A stretch of 64,000 nt of DNA. Origin: Streptomyces sp. NBC_00247 (GTDB lineage: Bacteria > Actinomycetota > Actinomycetes > Streptomycetales > Streptomycetaceae). The stretch spans positions 62,001 through 126,000 of the forward strand of contig NZ_CP108093.1 in assembly GCF_036188265.1 (NCBI RefSeq), in the 5' to 3' direction. Below the pieces are notes generated by a model, which was given only the letters and a program-made list of their open reading frames with translations, ran no database searches and was not told the DNA's origin. Below are positions 8,069 through 15,806 of this stretch, one piece after another. Within the stretch, counting starts at the first letter, position 1. Every line of letters starts with the position of its first letter. The position numbers and the translations under genes are program-made.

Positions 8069-9055
8069 TCAGCAGGCCTTCCGCCACACCCCCAGTTCGA
8101 GCTTCTTCTCCATGGACGACAGGCCCAGTCGGCGGGCGTCCGCGCAGAAGTCGGAGGCGGGCACCTCGTACTCGACGTGGAAGACCGCCTTGCCCGCCTC
8201 GACGAACGGCGTCAGTTCGCCGCATTCGTCGTACTCGGCGCACTCCTCGTTGACCGCGAAGTCGAAGTCCTCCAGCAGGGCGGGGATCTGCGGCAGGTCG
8301 TTCTTCAGGCCCACGGCCATGCCGCGCTCGTGGGCGAGCTTCGCGATCATCCTGTTGTACGCGAGCTGGTCGGCGGCGGTGATGGCGAAGCCGCTGTCGT
8401 TGTTGTACGCCTCGACGAGGTCCGGTTCCACCGCGTCGAACCCCTTGGCGCGGCACATGTCGAACCGCTGGGCCATGATGGGCTTCAGTACCGCGATCTG
8501 CCGTACGTCCAGCCAGCGTTCGCCGTCCCAGTCGTCGCCGGAGCCGAGGACCGAGGCGGGGAAGGCGGCCTTGTCGGGCCGGAAGTCCTCCCAGGCGCCG
8601 ACGTTGATGTAGCAGATCACCTTGCGGCCGCTCCTGTGCAGGCGGGCCACGTCGGCGGCGGAGTTCTCGAAGCCGTCGATGTCGTAGACGGACACGTCCA
8701 CCGACTGGTCGGCCCGGCCGTCGAGCTGCCACTGCCAGTCCAGTCCCGGCTTCGGACGCCACCAGCCGGCCGAGCGGGTGGAGCCGGTGGGGCCGCCCTT
8801 CGCGGAAGGGGACTGGGTGGCCGGTCGGGTCGTCGGGGAGGCCGGGGCCGACGACCCGGGTGACGGACGGTGGGTCGCGGACGTCGTGGGTGTCCGGGAG
8901 GCGTGCGGGTCCCGCGCTTCCGCGCCCGGGGAGGCGGACCGGTCGCCCTCCCCTCCCGCCCTGTCCTCGTCCGCCGCACCGGCGCACGCCGTGAGCGCCG
9001 CCGCCGTCAGCAGCGCCAGGAGGGCCGCCCGCCAGGTCGCCATGGTGTTCCTCAT
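8069..9055 (-). CDS. GH114-family lipoprotein, likely endo-alpha-1,4-polygalactosaminidase
   Basis: 328 residues from the ATG at 9055 (GAAGGA just upstream). N-terminal lipoprotein signal with lipobox LTAC (Cys24), a Ser/Thr/Pro-rich linker to about residue 95, then a GH114/TM1410-type barrel: VSVYDIDGFENS, KVICYINVGAWE, GFDAVEPDLVEAYNND, AVGLKND and NEECAEYDECGE. The Asp of VEPD and a Glu of NEEC are the expected catalytic pair by analogy with fungal Ega3. The family cleaves alpha-1,4-linked galactosamine polymers. As a lipoprotein it would act on the outer face of the membrane. Its start overlaps the spherulin-4 stop by 4 bases (ATGA), so the two are translationally coupled. Placed last in the polysaccharide operon. 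Confidence 0.88.
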   Translation of the reverse strand: MRNTMATWRAALLALLTAAALTACAGAADEDRAGGEGDRSASPGAEARDPHASRTPTTSATHRPSPGSSAPASPTTRPATQSPSAKGGPTGSTRSAGWWRPKPGLDWQWQLDGRADQSVDVSVYDIDGFENSAADVARLHRSGRKVICYINVGAWEDFRPDKAAFPASVLGSGDDWDGERWLDVRQIAVLKPIMAQRFDMCRAKGFDAVEPDLVEAYNNDSGFAITAADQLAYNRMIAKLAHERGMAVGLKNDLPQIPALLEDFDFAVNEECAEYDECGELTPFVEAGKAVFHVEYEVPASDFCADARRLGLSSMEKKLELGVWRKAC

Positions 9056-9723
9056 CGTTCCTTCCCGGTGAGTGCGGGCGACAACGCTGCCCAGGGATTG
9101 GGCAGTTCGCCCGTCACCGGCCCGCACACCGCCGCCCCCCGCTCGGCCGCGGTGCGCACCGCGAGGGGTACGAGCGCCTCCGGCACCCCGTAGACCAGGT
9201 GGCAGAGCCGGTCGGCGGGTTCCTTCCCCGGCTTCCCCGCCTTGGGCGGCCGGGTGAAGGCCGAGACGTACGTCGACCAGGGCCCCTCGAAGGTCACGGT
9301 GAGATCGGCGAGCCGGGTGTAGCCGGGGGCCGGCTGGACCCCCGGGTTCAGTACCACCGCCCGCGCCCCCGCCCGCCTGACCCGGCGCACCAGCCGGCGG
9401 CATGCCGGCAGGTCCACCGACGTGGAGGTCACCTGGTCCAGGAAGCAGCCGTCCACTTCGTACCACTCGCGGTGGAGCCTGAAGTCGTCCAGGACCAGGT
9501 CCGGGTCGCGGGTGCCGTAGTCGGTGTCGACGTACCCGAGCAGCAAAGCGCCCGCCGCGCGCAGCGCCTCGGCGGCGGACGCGAACGCGGGGTCCGGCGT
9601 GGTCCCGGGCCCGCTCGCCGGATTGAGTACCACGCCGTAGGTCAGGTCGGCGGCGGTGATCAGCCGGTGCCAGGCGCCCGGGTCCTCGGCGGGATGCACG
9701 TACAGCGGGACGAGGAGGCTCAC
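9052..9723 (-). CDS. Spherulin-4-like glycoside hydrolase (GH135 type)
   Basis: 223 residues from a GTG at 9723 that overlaps the previous stop as GTGA. Spherulin-4 motifs are clear: LLVPLYVHPAEDPGAWHRL, GVVLNPASGPG, LLGYVDTDYGTRD, REWYEVDGCFLDQV and LTVTFEGPWSTYV. The fungal member Sph3 hydrolyses galactosaminogalactan and is needed for its synthesis. Oddity: the usual F-x-D-E acidic pair reads FLDQ here (Asp kept, Glu replaced by Gln), while the downstream Glu in TFEG is kept. This may change activity. No signal peptide is visible, so it may be cytosolic or use a non-classical route, unlike Sph3. The first residues MSLLVPLYV form the first barrel strand. Confidence 0.83.
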   Translation of the reverse strand: MSLLVPLYVHPAEDPGAWHRLITAADLTYGVVLNPASGPGTTPDPAFASAAEALRAAGALLLGYVDTDYGTRDPDLVLDDFRLHREWYEVDGCFLDQVTSTSVDLPACRRLVRRVRRAGARAVVLNPGVQPAPGYTRLADLTVTFEGPWSTYVSAFTRPPKAGKPGKEPADRLCHLVYGVPEALVPLAVRTAAERGAAVCGPVTGELPNPWAALSPALTGKER

Positions 9724-10634
9724 GGCGCGCTGTCGCCCCCGCCGTGCGGCGCGGTGGCCGCCCACAGGTCGGCCAGTGACGCGTCGAGCGAGTGGACGGG
9801 CCGCCAGTCGAGAGCCGAACCGGCCAGGGAGATGTCGGAGCACTGCCAGGACACCGCCGCAGAGCGCGCGGAGCCGTCGGAGCTCTCCTCGATCCGCCCC
9901 CGGAAATCCGCCAGTTCGGCCAGGCGGTACACCAGCGACCGTACCGGCACGGCCTGTCCGCCACCGATGTTCAGCACCGGCGGCAGCGAACCCTCGGCGG
10001 TCACCGCGAGACCGGCGGCCCGTGCCACGTCCCGGGCGTCCACGAAGTCGCGGTACGCCGACAGGTCGCCCAGCGGCAGCACCGCGGCGCTGTCGTCGGA
10101 GGCGGCCCGCAGCAGGGCGGCGATCCGGCCGGGGAGTCCGGCCAGCGGGGCGCGGGCGCCCACCGGGTTTCCCACCCGGAGTACCACCGCGTCGAGTCCC
10201 GAGGCGGTCACGGTGAGGGTGGCCGCGAGCTTGGTGGCGCCGTACGGGGAGAGCGGGCAGGTGGGGCCGGACTCGGTCACGGGGACGTCCGGAACGCCGG
10301 GACCGTACTCCGCGGCCGACCCGAGGTGGACCAGCCGGGCGACCGGGGCGGCGAGCCCCATCGCCGCGCACAGGGCCGCGGCGCCCCGGGAGTTGACCTC
10401 CGCGAGGGTGACCGGATCACCGCCGGTGGCGCCCGCGCAGTTGATCACGGCATCCGGTGCCGCCGCTTCCAGGGTCTTCGCCAGCCGCTTGACGCTGTCG
10501 CCGGCCAGGTCGAGATCGAACTCCGCGGCCTCGGAGCGGCCGGCGCCGAGCACCCGCACACCCGGGAGGGTGCGGAGGTGCTCGACGACATGGCCGCCCA
10601 GGAAACCGGTGGAGCCCAGGACGAGAATGCGCAT
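9720..10634 (-). CDS. NAD-dependent epimerase/dehydratase (extended SDR)
   Basis: 304 residues from the ATG at 10634. Rossmann motif GSTGFLGGHV at residues 7-16 and the catalytic Y-x-x-x-K in SPYGATKLAATL. Position after a nucleotidyltransferase and a LegB-like SDR suggests a nucleotide-sugar reductase or epimerase, acting on the 4-keto intermediate or equivalent. Exact reaction not determined from sequence. The stop overlaps the spherulin-4 start (GTGA), and only 8 bp separate it from the upstream nucleotidyltransferase stop, so it is in the same operon. Confidence 0.85.
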   Translation of the reverse strand: MRILVLGSTGFLGGHVVEHLRTLPGVRVLGAGRSEAAEFDLDLAGDSVKRLAKTLEAAAPDAVINCAGATGGDPVTLAEVNSRGAAALCAAMGLAAPVARLVHLGSAAEYGPGVPDVPVTESGPTCPLSPYGATKLAATLTVTASGLDAVVLRVGNPVGARAPLAGLPGRIAALLRAASDDSAAVLPLGDLSAYRDFVDARDVARAAGLAVTAEGSLPPVLNIGGGQAVPVRSLVYRLAELADFRGRIEESSDGSARSAAVSWQCSDISLAGSALDWRPVHSLDASLADLWAATAPHGGGDSAP

Positions 10635-10642
10635 GAGGGGGG

Positions 10643-11356
10643 TCAGGCTCCCTTGAGCAGAAGCTGCTTGCGGCTGGTGAACTCGGCGTTGGCCCGGTCG
10701 TAGTCGTCGGGGCGGCCGATGTCCAGCCAGTATCCGTCGAACTCGTAGGCGTGCGGCGGGTTCCCGGCCTTCAGCAGGTCGAGGACGAGCTCGTCGAAGC
10801 CCAGCGGCAGGCCGGCGGTGTAGTTGTCGAGCGTCGACCGGGACAGGCCGTACACGCCCATCGAGACCCGGTAGTCCATGCTGGGCTTCTCGGTGAAGGC
10901 GACGACCCTGCTGTCGTCCGTGGTGAGCACACCGAAGTCGATGTGCACCTTGCGGGCGTAGGTGGCGATGGTCAGCGGGGCGTCGGCGGAACGGTGGGTG
11001 GCGAGCACCTCCCCGAAGTCCAGGTCGGTCAGGACGTCGCCGTTCATCACCAGGAACGTCTCGGGAAGCCGGTCGCGCATGGTGAGCAGCGGGCCCATGG
11101 TGCCCAGCGGGCTCTCCTCGGTCGCGTAGTCGATCCGCAGTCCCCACTGGGAGCCGTCGCCGACGTAGGCGCGGATGATCTCGCCGAGATGGCCGATGGC
11201 CAGCGTGCAGGAGGTGAATCCGGAGTTGGCGAGCTGGCGCAGCACGATCTCCAGGATCGTGTGCTGGTCGCCTATGGGTACCAGTGGCTTGGGCAGGGCG
11301 GTCGTGTAGGGCCGCAGCCGGACGCCCTTGCCACCGGCCAGGATGACGACATGCAT
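10643..11356 (-). CDS. Sugar-1-phosphate nucleotidyltransferase
   Basis: 237 residues. N-terminal signature LAGGKGVRLRPYTTALPKPL (residues 6-25) with the G-x-G-x-R...P-K-P-L NTP-binding loop, then MNGDVLTDLDF (metal-binding Asp) and FTEKPSMDYRVSMGVYGL. It activates a hexose-1-phosphate to an NDP- or CMP-type nucleotide sugar. The short length and lack of a C-terminal beta-helix resemble RmlA/HddC/mannose-1-phosphate guanylyltransferase catalytic domains. The base and sugar used cannot be fixed by eye. Part of the polysaccharide operon; it should supply precursor to the two SDR enzymes or the glycosyltransferase. Confidence 0.9.
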   Translation of the reverse strand: MHVVILAGGKGVRLRPYTTALPKPLVPIGDQHTILEIVLRQLANSGFTSCTLAIGHLGEIIRAYVGDGSQWGLRIDYATEESPLGTMGPLLTMRDRLPETFLVMNGDVLTDLDFGEVLATHRSADAPLTIATYARKVHIDFGVLTTDDSRVVAFTEKPSMDYRVSMGVYGLSRSTLDNYTAGLPLGFDELVLDLLKAGNPPHAYEFDGYWLDIGRPDDYDRANAEFTSRKQLLLKGA

Positions 11357-11410
11357 GGTGTTCCCCCTCGTTGTCGGACGCAGGGCGTCGACGTTGGACG
11401 TGACAGCGGG

Positions 11411-12412
11411 TCAGATGTTGTAGATGCCGGTCTTGTAGCGGGCGAGGTTGGCCGGTTCGCGGAAGAACTCGACGGTCTGCGCGAGCCCTTCCTCCAGGGT
11501 GTGCGCGGGCGTCCAGCCGGTGGCTCCGGTGAGCCGGCTCGCGTCGGCGACCAGGCGCATCACCTCGGAGTTGGCCGGCCGGATGCGGGCGGTGTCCTCG
11601 CGGACGTCGAGCGGGGCGTCCATCACCTTGCCGATCAGGCCGACCAGGTCGCCGACGGAGATCTCCCCGCCGGTACCGGCGTTCAGGGTGCGGCCGACGA
11701 CCTTCTCCGCGGGCGCCGTGCCCACCGCGAGGAACGCCTGCGCGGTGTCCTTGACGAAGGTGAAGTCGCGGGTGGGGCGCAGGTCGCCGAGCGTGATGGT
11801 GGTCTCACCGGCGGCGACCTGGCCGATCACGGTGGGGATGACCGCGCGCATCGACTGGCGCGGGCCGAAGGTGTTGAACGGGCGCAGCGTCACCACGGGA
11901 GTGTCGAAGCTCGCGTGGTAGCTGTCCGCGAGCCGGTCGCCGCCCGCCTTCGAGGCGGCGTACGGGGACTGGGTGTTGATCGGGTGGTCTTCGCTGATCG
12001 GCACGGTCTGCGCGGTTCCGTACGTCTCGCTGGTGGAGGTGTGCACCAGCCGGGGCGTGCCGAGGGCGCGGACCGCCTCCAGCACGTTGAGCGTGCCGGT
12101 GACGTTGGTGTCCACGTAGCTGTGCGGCGCCTGGTAGGAGTACGGGATCGCGATCAGCGCCGCGAGGTGGAAGGCGAGGTCGGCGCCTTCCAGGAGGCCG
12201 CGCACCGAACCGGGGTCGCGGACGTCGCCGAGGACGATCTCGACCTGGTCGAGCACGTCGGCGGAGAGTGTCTCCAGCCAGCCGAAGGAGGAGAAGGAGT
12301 TGTACTGGGCCATGGCCCTCACCCGGTACCCCCGGGCGACCAGGGCCTCGGTGAGGTGGGAGCCGATGAATCCTTCGGCTCCGGTGACGGCGGCGAGCGG
12401 TGCGGAGGTCAA
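11411..12412 (-). CDS. LegB-like SDR, nucleotide-sugar 4,6-dehydratase/epimerase
   Basis: 333 residues. NAD motif VTGAEGFIGSHL near residue 8, STSETYGTAQ, catalytic SPYAASKAGGDRL, then RPFNTFGPRQSMRAVIPTVI and LRPTRDFTFVKDT, the same series of blocks seen in LegB-type UDP-GlcNAc 4,6-dehydratases and related 4-epimerases. The start is probably TTG at 12412: GGAAGGA lies 8 bases before it and the Rossmann strand begins 7 residues later. In the GAG comparison this gene takes the position of the UDP-glucose/GlcNAc 4-epimerase Uge3, but its closest motif match is dehydratase-like, so the monomer may be a 6-deoxy or otherwise modified amino sugar. 134 bp gap upstream, 54 bp downstream. Confidence 0.82.
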   Translation of the reverse strand: MTSAPLAAVTGAEGFIGSHLTEALVARGYRVRAMAQYNSFSSFGWLETLSADVLDQVEIVLGDVRDPGSVRGLLEGADLAFHLAALIAIPYSYQAPHSYVDTNVTGTLNVLEAVRALGTPRLVHTSTSETYGTAQTVPISEDHPINTQSPYAASKAGGDRLADSYHASFDTPVVTLRPFNTFGPRQSMRAVIPTVIGQVAAGETTITLGDLRPTRDFTFVKDTAQAFLAVGTAPAEKVVGRTLNAGTGGEISVGDLVGLIGKVMDAPLDVREDTARIRPANSEVMRLVADASRLTGATGWTPAHTLEEGLAQTVEFFREPANLARYKTGIYNI

Positions 12413-12546
12413 CGGAATGGTCCTTCCGGGGCAGCGGGTCGGGGTGCGGGTCGGGGCGGTGGCCGGCGGAGGAGCGTGCGGTACGGCGGCGGATGTGTCG
12501 ATGCCGGACCGGGGCCCGGGCCGGGCGGCGGTGGGGTGGTGAGCCG

Positions 12547-14001
12547 TCAGGCGTGGGGCGACGGGCGGCCGAGCATGCGCAGCGCGCACACGATCAGCAG
12601 GAGCGCGGCGGCGCAACAGCTCAGCGGCAGGATCGCCGTGCCGGGCGGCAGTTCGAGGCGGTTGACGAGCGCCGAGGTGCCGGCCGCGAGGAGGCAGATC
12701 GTCGCGGCGGGCCAGGCCGCGCCGAACGCCTGGAGCAGCAGGGCGGTCCACAGCGTGGCCGCGAGGGTGAGCAGGGTGGCCGGGTCCGCGTGGCTGAGGA
12801 GCGCGGCAGGGAAGAGCGGGCCCAGGTAGATGAGCAGGCACAGGGCGAGTACGCCGGTGGAGCGCAGCAGGAACCCGGCGGGCGTGGCCGTGGCGCGCAG
12901 CGCCGCGACCGACATGCCCCGGTAGCGGTACAGCAGCCACTCCGCCGGCCCCATGCTCAGCGTCAGCACGATCACCGCGTAGGCGTTGACCTTGCCTTCC
13001 AGCAGCACCAGTGTGCCTGCCGCGAGCCCGAACAGGCCGTACGGCAGCGACCACACCAGCTTCGGACGGCGCCCGGCGGCGGGCGGTGTGCGCAGGCAGG
13101 CGCCCAGGGCCACCGCGCAGACCACCAGGGTGGCCAGCAGCGCCAGCAGCGGCAGCCCCGCGCGCAGTTCCTTCCCCGGCTCCCACCAGGGCAGTACGGC
13201 CGCACCGCCGATCAGCGGGCTCAGCGCGGCCAGTAGCAGCCGCTCCCGGCCCAGCACCAGCAGCGCGCCGGCCGCGGCGAGGTACACCGACTGTGCCGCC
13301 GCCACGGCCGTCACCGGGCCGAAGCCGTCCGGAACGCCGGCCGCGGCCGTGGCCAGCGCGGCCCCCAGCGGTGCGCCGAGCAGGAGGGTGCGGCCCGCTT
13401 CCCGGCGGCCGACCGCCATCCGCAGATGCGCCCGGTGGCCCAGTGCCTGTCCCCAGGCCCAGGAGAACAGGCCGGCGACGACCAGGGCCCGGGTGTGCCC
13501 GCCGGCGTCCCACAGGGGCGCGGTCAGCAGGAACGCCAGACCGGGCAGCGCGAACAGCGCGCCGCGCAGCAGACACCGCAGGGTGTCGGGCCGCCACGGG
13601 TCGGCCGGCAGCGCCGGCTCCGGGAACGTGCGGGGCACCCGCTCGTACAGCGCGGTCGCCAGCGAGAACAGGTTGGGGTGGCCGTAGCGCTCCTGGATCA
13701 GCGAGGCGGTCAGGCCCTCGGACTCCAGCAGGGCCGCGACCTCGTAGGGGTGGACCGCGGGCCCGACCCGGTCCGCGAGGTCGGCTGCCAGCATGCTGAC
13801 AGCCTCCTCGTCGGGGTGGAAGCGAGGGATCCGCAGGGCCATGGTGTGGTCCGCCGCCACGCGCCGGGCGATCCGGCGGGTGTCGAGGAGGACCGTGTGA
13901 TCGTCCGACACCTTGCGGACGCTCCGGCGGGTGTCGGCCAGTCGGATGGCCAGCGTCTCCTGCTCGGGGCCACCGGGTTCGAGGGATATCGGCCCGCTCA
14001 T
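12547..14001 (-). CDS. Polytopic membrane protein of the polysaccharide locus
   Basis: 484 residues. Residues 1-160 are soluble and charged, with a segment HPYEVAALLESEGLTASLIQ; the remainder contains about 10 hydrophobic segments (for example LLRGALFALPGLAFLLTAPL, TLLLGAPLGAALATAAAGV, GVLALCLLIYLGPLFPAALL). No transporter signature is plain. Its ATG at 14001 overlaps the glycosyltransferase stop (ATGA), so the two are translationally coupled. In Pel systems the PelF transferase works with a membrane partner (PelG); this protein could be the export or assembly partner here, but I see no direct PelG resemblance. Role inferred from context. Confidence 0.75.
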   Translation of the reverse strand: MSGPISLEPGGPEQETLAIRLADTRRSVRKVSDDHTVLLDTRRIARRVAADHTMALRIPRFHPDEEAVSMLAADLADRVGPAVHPYEVAALLESEGLTASLIQERYGHPNLFSLATALYERVPRTFPEPALPADPWRPDTLRCLLRGALFALPGLAFLLTAPLWDAGGHTRALVVAGLFSWAWGQALGHRAHLRMAVGRREAGRTLLLGAPLGAALATAAAGVPDGFGPVTAVAAAQSVYLAAAGALLVLGRERLLLAALSPLIGGAAVLPWWEPGKELRAGLPLLALLATLVVCAVALGACLRTPPAAGRRPKLVWSLPYGLFGLAAGTLVLLEGKVNAYAVIVLTLSMGPAEWLLYRYRGMSVAALRATATPAGFLLRSTGVLALCLLIYLGPLFPAALLSHADPATLLTLAATLWTALLLQAFGAAWPAATICLLAAGTSALVNRLELPPGTAILPLSCCAAALLLIVCALRMLGRPSPHA

Positions 14002-15593
14002 CCGGCCATGCTCCTCGGTCCGGCGGAAACGGACGAGCGGGTGCCCGTCGCGGTACGGCGGTGGGCGCCCCCCGCGCCCTTCGGCCGGGGCGCGGCCTCG
14101 GCCGGTACGGCGGTCCCGTCGGCGCCCCGCGGGTCGGCCTGGTGACGCGGGCCGAGAGCCGGCAGTTCCAGGTAGATCGCGCGGAAGGTGTCGACGGTCT
14201 GCCGCAGGGTGAACTGTTCGACGACCCGCAGTCGGGCCGCCTCCCCCATCGTGCGGCGTCGGCCGGCGTCGCCGAGCAGTTCCAGCGCGGCGGCGGCCAT
14301 CGCGCCCGGGTCGCGCGGCGGCACCACGAGTCCGGTGTCGCCGACCGCCTCCCGTACTCCGCCCACGTCCGTGGAGACGGTCGCCCGCCCGCAGGACATG
14401 GCCTCGATCAGGGTGAACGGGAACCCCTCGCTGATGCTGGAGAGCATGACGACGTTCCCGGCCGCGTAGGCGTCCTTGATGTCGTCGACGCGGCCCTCGA
14501 ACACCACCGCGTCACCGTGGCCGAGTTCGGCGGCCAGCGCCTCGCACCGTTCCCGGTACGCCTCGCCGCCACGCGGGGTGCCGCCGAACATCCGCAGGCG
14601 GGCGTCCGGCATCTTCTCGCGGACCAGCGCGAACGCCCGGATCAGCGTCTCCAGGTCCTTGATCGGGTCGACCCGCCCGGCCCAGCTCAGCGTCGGCCGC
14701 AGCGGTTCCGGTCCGGCCATCGGGAACGCGGCCGGGTCGACCCCGTTGTAGACGGTGCGGATGGACTCGGGGGCTGCGCCACCCTCCTCCTCCCACAGCC
14801 GGTTGTACCGGTTGCCGGGGGTGACCAGGGAGGCCTGCCGGTAGGTCTCCTCGGCGAGCAGCCGGAAGAAGCCCAGTACGACCGCCTTGACCGGCCAGCG
14901 GTAGGGGGCGGTGCGGTAGCCGAGGTAGCGCTCGCGCAGATAGACGCCGTGTTCGGTCAGCAGCAGCGGGACTCCGTGCCGTTCGAGGGCGGCGAGGCCG
15001 GGCAGGACCGCCACTCCGCCGCTGACCGCGTGGGCCACCCCGTGCGCGGGGGGCTCGGCGGACAGCGGGCGCAGCGCGTGTTCCAGGAGCGACACGGCGG
15101 TCAGGGCGTCGTGCAGGCTGGGTCCGGACTCGCGGATGGCGAGTCCGGGCCGGTTCCACACCGACGTCAGGACGCCGATGGCGGTGTCGCCGCGCAGGAA
15201 CGGGCTGAGCATGCCCGCGGACGCGGCCCGCGCCATGGTGTAGAGGGCGGGCGCGAAGCCGCTTTCGGCGGACGGGTCGACGAGCGCGGTCAGGAACCGC
15301 TCCCACGCCTCGCCGAGCCGGGCGCGGGCGCGCCCGCGCGGGGCCCGCCCCTCCGGCGGGTCGCCCCACATCGGGACGGAGGTGACCCGCGACACCTGGG
15401 CGGGCAGGTCCCACACCGCCGGTTCGCGTCCGGTGCCGGTGACGGCTATGACGTCGAAGTCGATGTCGGGCATGCCTTGGACGAGTTGGTCGCACCAGAC
15501 ACTGACGCCGCCGTGACTGTGCGGATAGGTACCTTCGGTGAGCAGGGTGACATGCGTCGCGCCGGTTCGGCGCCCGCCCTGTTGAACGTGCAT
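13998..15593 (-). CDS. PelF-like family 4 glycosyltransferase
   Basis: 531 residues from the ATG at 15593. The N-terminus contains LLTEGTYPHSHGGVSVWCDQ, the block that marks PelF-type GT4 enzymes. The C-terminal half has TVYNGVDPAAF, SWAGRVDPIKDLETLIRAF, VVFEGRVDD and the E-x7-E motif SEGFPFTLIEAMSCG, typical of retaining GT-B transferases that use UDP-sugars. No signal or membrane span, so it is cytosolic, handing polymer to the coupled membrane protein (4-base overlap). PelF polymerises an alpha-1,4-linked GalNAc-rich chain in Pel, and fungal Gt4C is a relative in the GAG cluster. The last 40 residues are a low-complexity basic tail. 213 bp upstream separate it from the deacetylase and may hold a promoter. 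Confidence 0.88.
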   Translation of the reverse strand: MHVQQGGRRTGATHVTLLTEGTYPHSHGGVSVWCDQLVQGMPDIDFDVIAVTGTGREPAVWDLPAQVSRVTSVPMWGDPPEGRAPRGRARARLGEAWERFLTALVDPSAESGFAPALYTMARAASAGMLSPFLRGDTAIGVLTSVWNRPGLAIRESGPSLHDALTAVSLLEHALRPLSAEPPAHGVAHAVSGGVAVLPGLAALERHGVPLLLTEHGVYLRERYLGYRTAPYRWPVKAVVLGFFRLLAEETYRQASLVTPGNRYNRLWEEEGGAAPESIRTVYNGVDPAAFPMAGPEPLRPTLSWAGRVDPIKDLETLIRAFALVREKMPDARLRMFGGTPRGGEAYRERCEALAAELGHGDAVVFEGRVDDIKDAYAAGNVVMLSSISEGFPFTLIEAMSCGRATVSTDVGGVREAVGDTGLVVPPRDPGAMAAAALELLGDAGRRRTMGEAARLRVVEQFTLRQTVDTFRAIYLELPALGPRHQADPRGADGTAVPAEAAPRPKGAGGAHRRTATGTRSSVSAGPRSMAG

Positions 15594-15806
15594 CGCTGGG
15601 GCTCCACGGCCGAGGTGTGGGGTGGGTTCGAGCCGGTCCTGGCCGACGGGCTCGGCCAGGACCGGTGGCGGGTTGCGCCGGTCGGTGTGCGGGGGACGTG
15701 CGCGACCAAGGACGTGTTTCGCACGTGGATGAGTGCGGACGTTCCGACAGTGCGGCGAGGTGCCGTGACCGTCGTCGCGCACCCGCCAGGAATCGCGGGA
15801 CAGCCC

